From: Comamonadaceae bacterium
GTDB taxonomy: Bacteria > Pseudomonadota > Gammaproteobacteria > Burkholderiales > Burkholderiaceae_C
Length of the DNA: 64,000 nt
NCBI GenBank assembly: GCA_947456305.1
Contig: CANGPN010000005.1
Location: forward strand, 101,570 to 165,569
Direction of reading: 5' to 3'
This document shows positions 61,525 to 64,000 of the stretch, in pieces; position 1 is the stretch's first letter; every line of letters begins with the position of its first letter. The notes under the pieces are model-generated. The model was given only the letters and a program-made list of their open reading frames with translations, did not search any database and was not told the origin of the DNA. A program made the translations under genes and the position numbers.

Positions 61525-62886
61525 ATGCAGTATCTTATGAATCTTTTAAGAAGTTGTGCTGTTATGGCTTTGATACAGGTCAGTTTTAATACTGGAGCTC
61601 AAGTATCAAGCGGTGAAGGCTTTTCGCCGATGGAAGGTGTATCCACTCCAAAAGCACAGATAAGTCAACCACAAACTGTCCGGCCCGAGGCTGTCCTCAA
61701 AGACTTTGACGATGGGCCAGAAATGGTCGTGATACCTAGTGGTATCTTCATGATGGGTTCACCGCCTGTCCCAGACCCTGACAATCGATTTAACAACGCA
61801 AAATCAATCAAGTTTAGTGAAGCAAATGAAAAGCCACAGCATCGTGTCAATATTCAATCATTTGCAATAGGTAAATATGAAGTTACTCAGGAGCAGTGGT
61901 ACATGGTAATGGGTTACAACCCGAGTAAAAACAAGGGTCGCAAGCTTCCTGTCGAAAACGTGTCTTGGAGCGATGCTAAGTTGTTTGTAGAAAAGCTCAG
62001 TCAAAAAACAGGAAGAAGATACAGGCTACCCACTGAAGCTGAATGGGAATACGCTGCTCGCGGGGGAAGTACCACTATCTATCCCTGGGGTAACAGTGAC
62101 ACTGAGTTTCATGTTTATGCTTGGTTCAGTGCTATAGCTACAACAACAAATCCTGTGGGATTAAAAAAACCAAATCAATTTGGCCTTTACGACATGATAG
62201 GTAATGTGTGGGAATGGACACAAGATTGCTGGAATGCAAACTACAACGGTGCACCTGCAGACGGCAGTGCGTGGATGGGTGGAGATTGTTCACGGCGGGT
62301 TTTGCGTGGCGGTTCTTGGTTCGACTTTCGACAGCATTTGCGTTCCGCATATCGCAGCGGACTCGCTACTGGATACCGAAGCAGCTTCCTCGGTTTTCGC
62401 GTTGCCATGAGTTTAGAAACACCTACCAACAGAGTCATGCGATTTGAAGAGGGAAACAAGCGCAAGGATGAAGCCAATCAATCATTAGAACAAAAGAAAG
62501 AATTTGAACAACGCAGGCTAGAGCAGATGAAACGACTCAAAGGCCTGCCGCAATCCTTTAGCACCGACCCAACTGACAAAGAAACCACCATTGAGTCCTT
62601 TCCACTTGGCACTAACTACCTTAGCAGATTGCGAGCGAGGGTCAAACCCAATATCACCTTCCCATACGCACAGCTTCAATACGTCAAGGGTAATCCAGAG
62701 GCGGAAGTCGAGGTGGTTTGCAACCCCAGCGGAGAAATACTGAGCAAGAAACTTATCCGTTCCAGCAGTAACTCGGCATGGGACGAAGCGGTCATGAACG
62801 CGATTGAAAAAACTGGCACATTGCCGCGTGATGAAAATGGCAATATGCCGCCAATAATCTCATTTAGTTTCAGGCCAAAAGATTGA
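61525..62886 (+). CDS. Exported FGE-fold protein with C-terminal TonB/TolA-like domain
   Basis: Signal peptide (FNTGAQ), a VSSGEGFSPMEGVST segment shared with the protein at 11616, an FGE-sulfatase domain (about residues 65-298; PEMVVIPSGIFMMGSP, RYRLPTEAEWEYAARG, YDMIGNVWEWTQDCW, RVLRGGSW), a coiled coil (about 315-345) and a C-terminal segment (about 365-453; AEVEVVCNPSGEILSKKLIR) like the TonB/TolA energy-transducer end. The Cys pair of the FGE catalytic site is missing after GGSW (FDFRQHLRSAYRS). Start at ATG 61525. A TonB-like end on a protein without its own N-terminal anchor helix is unusual. Confidence 0.82.
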   Translation: MQYLMNLLRSCAVMALIQVSFNTGAQVSSGEGFSPMEGVSTPKAQISQPQTVRPEAVLKDFDDGPEMVVIPSGIFMMGSPPVPDPDNRFNNAKSIKFSEANEKPQHRVNIQSFAIGKYEVTQEQWYMVMGYNPSKNKGRKLPVENVSWSDAKLFVEKLSQKTGRRYRLPTEAEWEYAARGGSTTIYPWGNSDTEFHVYAWFSAIATTTNPVGLKKPNQFGLYDMIGNVWEWTQDCWNANYNGAPADGSAWMGGDCSRRVLRGGSWFDFRQHLRSAYRSGLATGYRSSFLGFRVAMSLETPTNRVMRFEEGNKRKDEANQSLEQKKEFEQRRLEQMKRLKGLPQSFSTDPTDKETTIESFPLGTNYLSRLRARVKPNITFPYAQLQYVKGNPEAEVEVVCNPSGEILSKKLIRSSSNSAWDEAVMNAIEKTGTLPRDENGNMPPIISFSFRPKD

Positions 62887-63142
62887 GAGAATTTGTTTTT
62901 GACCCAATTGCTGCAAGCAGTCGGTCAGGTCTAGCTCCATGGAATAAGCAACAAAGTAGTGCTTAAAGTTTAACCCCTGAATTTATGTGAATGCACAACT
63001 GTAGGCTACCAGGCCTAGGCAGGTGATACGCTGTACATTGTCATCGGCTCAGGCTTGGTGTACTGCCGTTGGCGTCGGCTTAGTTCAAAAGTTAGGTATC
63101 AAATTCACCTCTTTCCCTAAACCCAAGTATTCAGGAACTTCT

Positions 63143-63535
63143 ATGAGCTCGGCCCCAGAAGACAATCGCCGAAATGCGATAAAGTTTTACGAAATGATGT
63201 TCAATGACTGTAAGCCGCGGGAGGCCGTCGAGAAATTTGTTGGTGCCAGCTACACCCAGCACAATCCGCATGTCGCTGACGGCAAGGAATCATTCATCGA
63301 ATACTTCGAGCGAATGGCGCGAGAGTACCCAGGGAAGTCGGTTACCTTTAAGCGAACCGTGGCAGAGGGCAACTTGGTGGTACTTCATTGTCATCAAGTT
63401 TGGCCCACCGATGCGAACAAGGACTGGGCCGGCATTGACATCTTCCGCTTCGATGCAGTCGGGAAAATCATTGAACACTGGGACGTTTTGCAAGTTGTCC
63501 CAGCCGTGGCCCGCCATGAGAACGGAATGTTTTAG
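63143..63535 (+). CDS. SnoaL-like (NTF2-fold) polyketide-cyclase-type protein
   Basis: From the ATG at 63143 (AGGA upstream) the product is 130 residues with the SnoaL pattern: NAIKFYEMMFNDCKPREAVEKFV, YTQHNPHVADGKESFIEYFE, VVLHCHQVWP, GIDIFRFDAVGKIIEHWDVLQ. These NTF2-fold proteins are usually small-molecule-binding enzymes of unknown substrate. Single gene between the caspase cassette and the tRNA fragment. Confidence 0.85.
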   Translation: MSSAPEDNRRNAIKFYEMMFNDCKPREAVEKFVGASYTQHNPHVADGKESFIEYFERMAREYPGKSVTFKRTVAEGNLVVLHCHQVWPTDANKDWAGIDIFRFDAVGKIIEHWDVLQVVPAVARHENGMF

Positions 63536-63571
63536 CCGAACTCGCACCTAATGTCTTGGCTGCATGAATAA

Positions 63572-63603
63572 AAAAAGCCCTTGCATTGCTGCAAGGGCTT
63601 TTT
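63572..63603. terminator. Bidirectional intrinsic terminator
   Basis: AAAAAGCCCTTGCA pairs with TGCAAGGGCTTTTT around the loop TTGC, with an A-run on the left and a T-run on the right. It can terminate the SnoaL-like gene on the plus strand and, with the complementary run, the tRNA-Asn-side transcript on the minus strand. Confidence 0.9.
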
Positions 63604-63606
63604 GTT

Positions 63607-63651
63607 TGGCTCCTCGACCTGGGCTCGAACCAGGGACCTACGGATTAACAG
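63607..63651 (-). other. tRNA-Asn 3' half (45 bases), probable integration site
   Basis: On the minus strand these bases run from the anticodon loop (CTGTTAA, anticodon GTT) through the T arm (GGTTCGAGCC) to the 3' CCA of tRNA-Asn. The 5' half (acceptor, D arm, anticodon 5' stem) is missing: the next bases (63652 on) do not fit. Such 3' halves are the usual attachment repeats left by tyrosine-recombinase elements that insert into tRNA genes. Confidence 0.85.
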
Positions 63652-64000
63652 AAAAGTAGGATAGTGAAAAAACCTTATAAATCAACAACTTACGCGTAAA
63701 AATACGTGCCGTGTAATAAATCGTGTAATAGACCAAAAATTGTAAATTACAATTTTTCCAGCACTTTCGTCGATTTTGCACTCAGCCGCGTCACTTTGCA
63801 CGCGAAAAGTTAGACGCTACCACTGGTGCTCGAACCGAGGGCGGCCAAAGTACGACTCCATGCTCGGACATTGAACTTTGATATCCCATTTGTTCGACTC
63901 CCGCTCTGGTACTCGAACTGTACTTATAAAAATTAACTTTCGGAACTCTAATCTTTGGTCAAGCTGCTGCCAGTTGCAAGTTCACCTTCTTGCCTAACGC
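63652..64000. mobile_element. Probable edge of an integrated element
   Basis: No complete gene is visible. Features: palindrome TTACGCGTAA near 63690; direct repeats CGTGTAATA/AAT/CGTGTAATA around 63710-63730; a perfect 11-base inverted repeat AAAAATTGTAA-A-TTACAATTTTT at 63735-63757; tRNA-T-loop-like pieces that do not fold into tRNA. The arm repeats next to a tRNA fragment fit an integrase attachment region. A C-terminal codon run ending at a TGA at 63959-63961 on the minus strand is too short to call. Confidence 0.45.

Noticed and set aside
63800..63925. tRNA-like pieces (GGTTCGAGCACC and CAGTTCGAGTACCAG on the minus strand) in the right end
   Set aside because: The T-loop consensus is present but the T-stems do not pair and no acceptor or anticodon arm is nearby; not tRNA genes.
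63959..64000. C-terminal codons ALGKKVNLQLAAA followed by TGA on the minus strand
   Set aside because: Only 13 residues before the edge; could be the end of a gene but cannot be supported.

Overview
The window reads as chromosome from a betaproteobacterium, most likely Burkholderiales. The pointers are a fused LivM-LivG branched-chain amino acid transporter gene, a complete guanidine-carboxylase operon behind guanidine-I riboswitches and sigma-54-type promoters, a TIGR03643-family gene and betaproteobacterial-style tRNA-Asn sequence. Base composition is not even: about 3.1-31 kb and 56-59 kb are visibly AT-rich, while the metabolic block at about 39-55 kb is clearly richer in GC. No transposase, rRNA gene or CRISPR array was seen.

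Layout. (1) 1-3.1 kb, minus strand: partial beta-keto acid cleavage enzyme, two small unknown genes, an orphan TadC and a Crp/Fnr regulator. (2) 3.5-14.3 kb, plus strand: a tightly packed operon of exported proteins: a FlgT/DUF4384-like protein, a TPR lipoprotein, an LPP20-like lipoprotein, a TPR-trypsin protease, two caspase-fold peptidases (one with MORN repeats) and several unknown exported proteins. (3) 14.3-28 kb: a tellurium-resistance-type (Ter) locus with HAD phosphatase, TerX-like, TerC (DUF475), TerD and a calcium-site-less TerD fusion. Inside it is an operon encoding a 1782-residue protein with a tubulin-like N-terminus and an actin/Hsp70-like C-terminus, flanked by two membrane proteins and an exported vWA-like protein. 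(4) 28-31.7 kb: secreted metzincin, HExxH peptidase, a formylglycine-enzyme-fold protein and small Cys-rich proteins. (5) 31.9-38.6 kb: exported barrel-like protein, photolyase, livF-livMG-livH-livK. (6) 39-55 kb, minus strand: two guanidine-I riboswitch operons in series. The upstream one (transporter permease and ATPase, two DUF1989 proteins, guanidine carboxylase, allophanate hydrolase) is the known guanidine-to-ammonia pathway. The downstream one has its own sigma-54-type promoter and riboswitch and carries the binding protein plus a desaturase-fold oxygenase, two SDRs, an EamA exporter, a creatininase, a lactonase-like MBL enzyme and a lipocalin-like protein. (7) 55-63 kb: bicupin, then a Ter-associated PRTase-TRSP / HAD / StiP-PELOTA trio, small Cys-rich gene, TIGR03643 gene, and a second MORN-caspase plus FGE-fold cassette paralogous to region 2/4. 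(8) 63.6 kb: a tRNA-Asn 3' half, the footprint of a site-specific integration; the last 350 bases probably belong to a mobile element.

How it fits together. Ter components and exported caspase/FGE-fold genes occur side by side at two loci, which suggests one envelope-stress or defence system split by metabolic genes. The tubulin-actin fusion with its vWA and membrane partners is the most unusual component. The guanidine block implies that guanidine is imported, carboxylated, deiminated and hydrolysed for nitrogen, with the second operon probably feeding substituted guanidines (creatinine-type compounds) into it.
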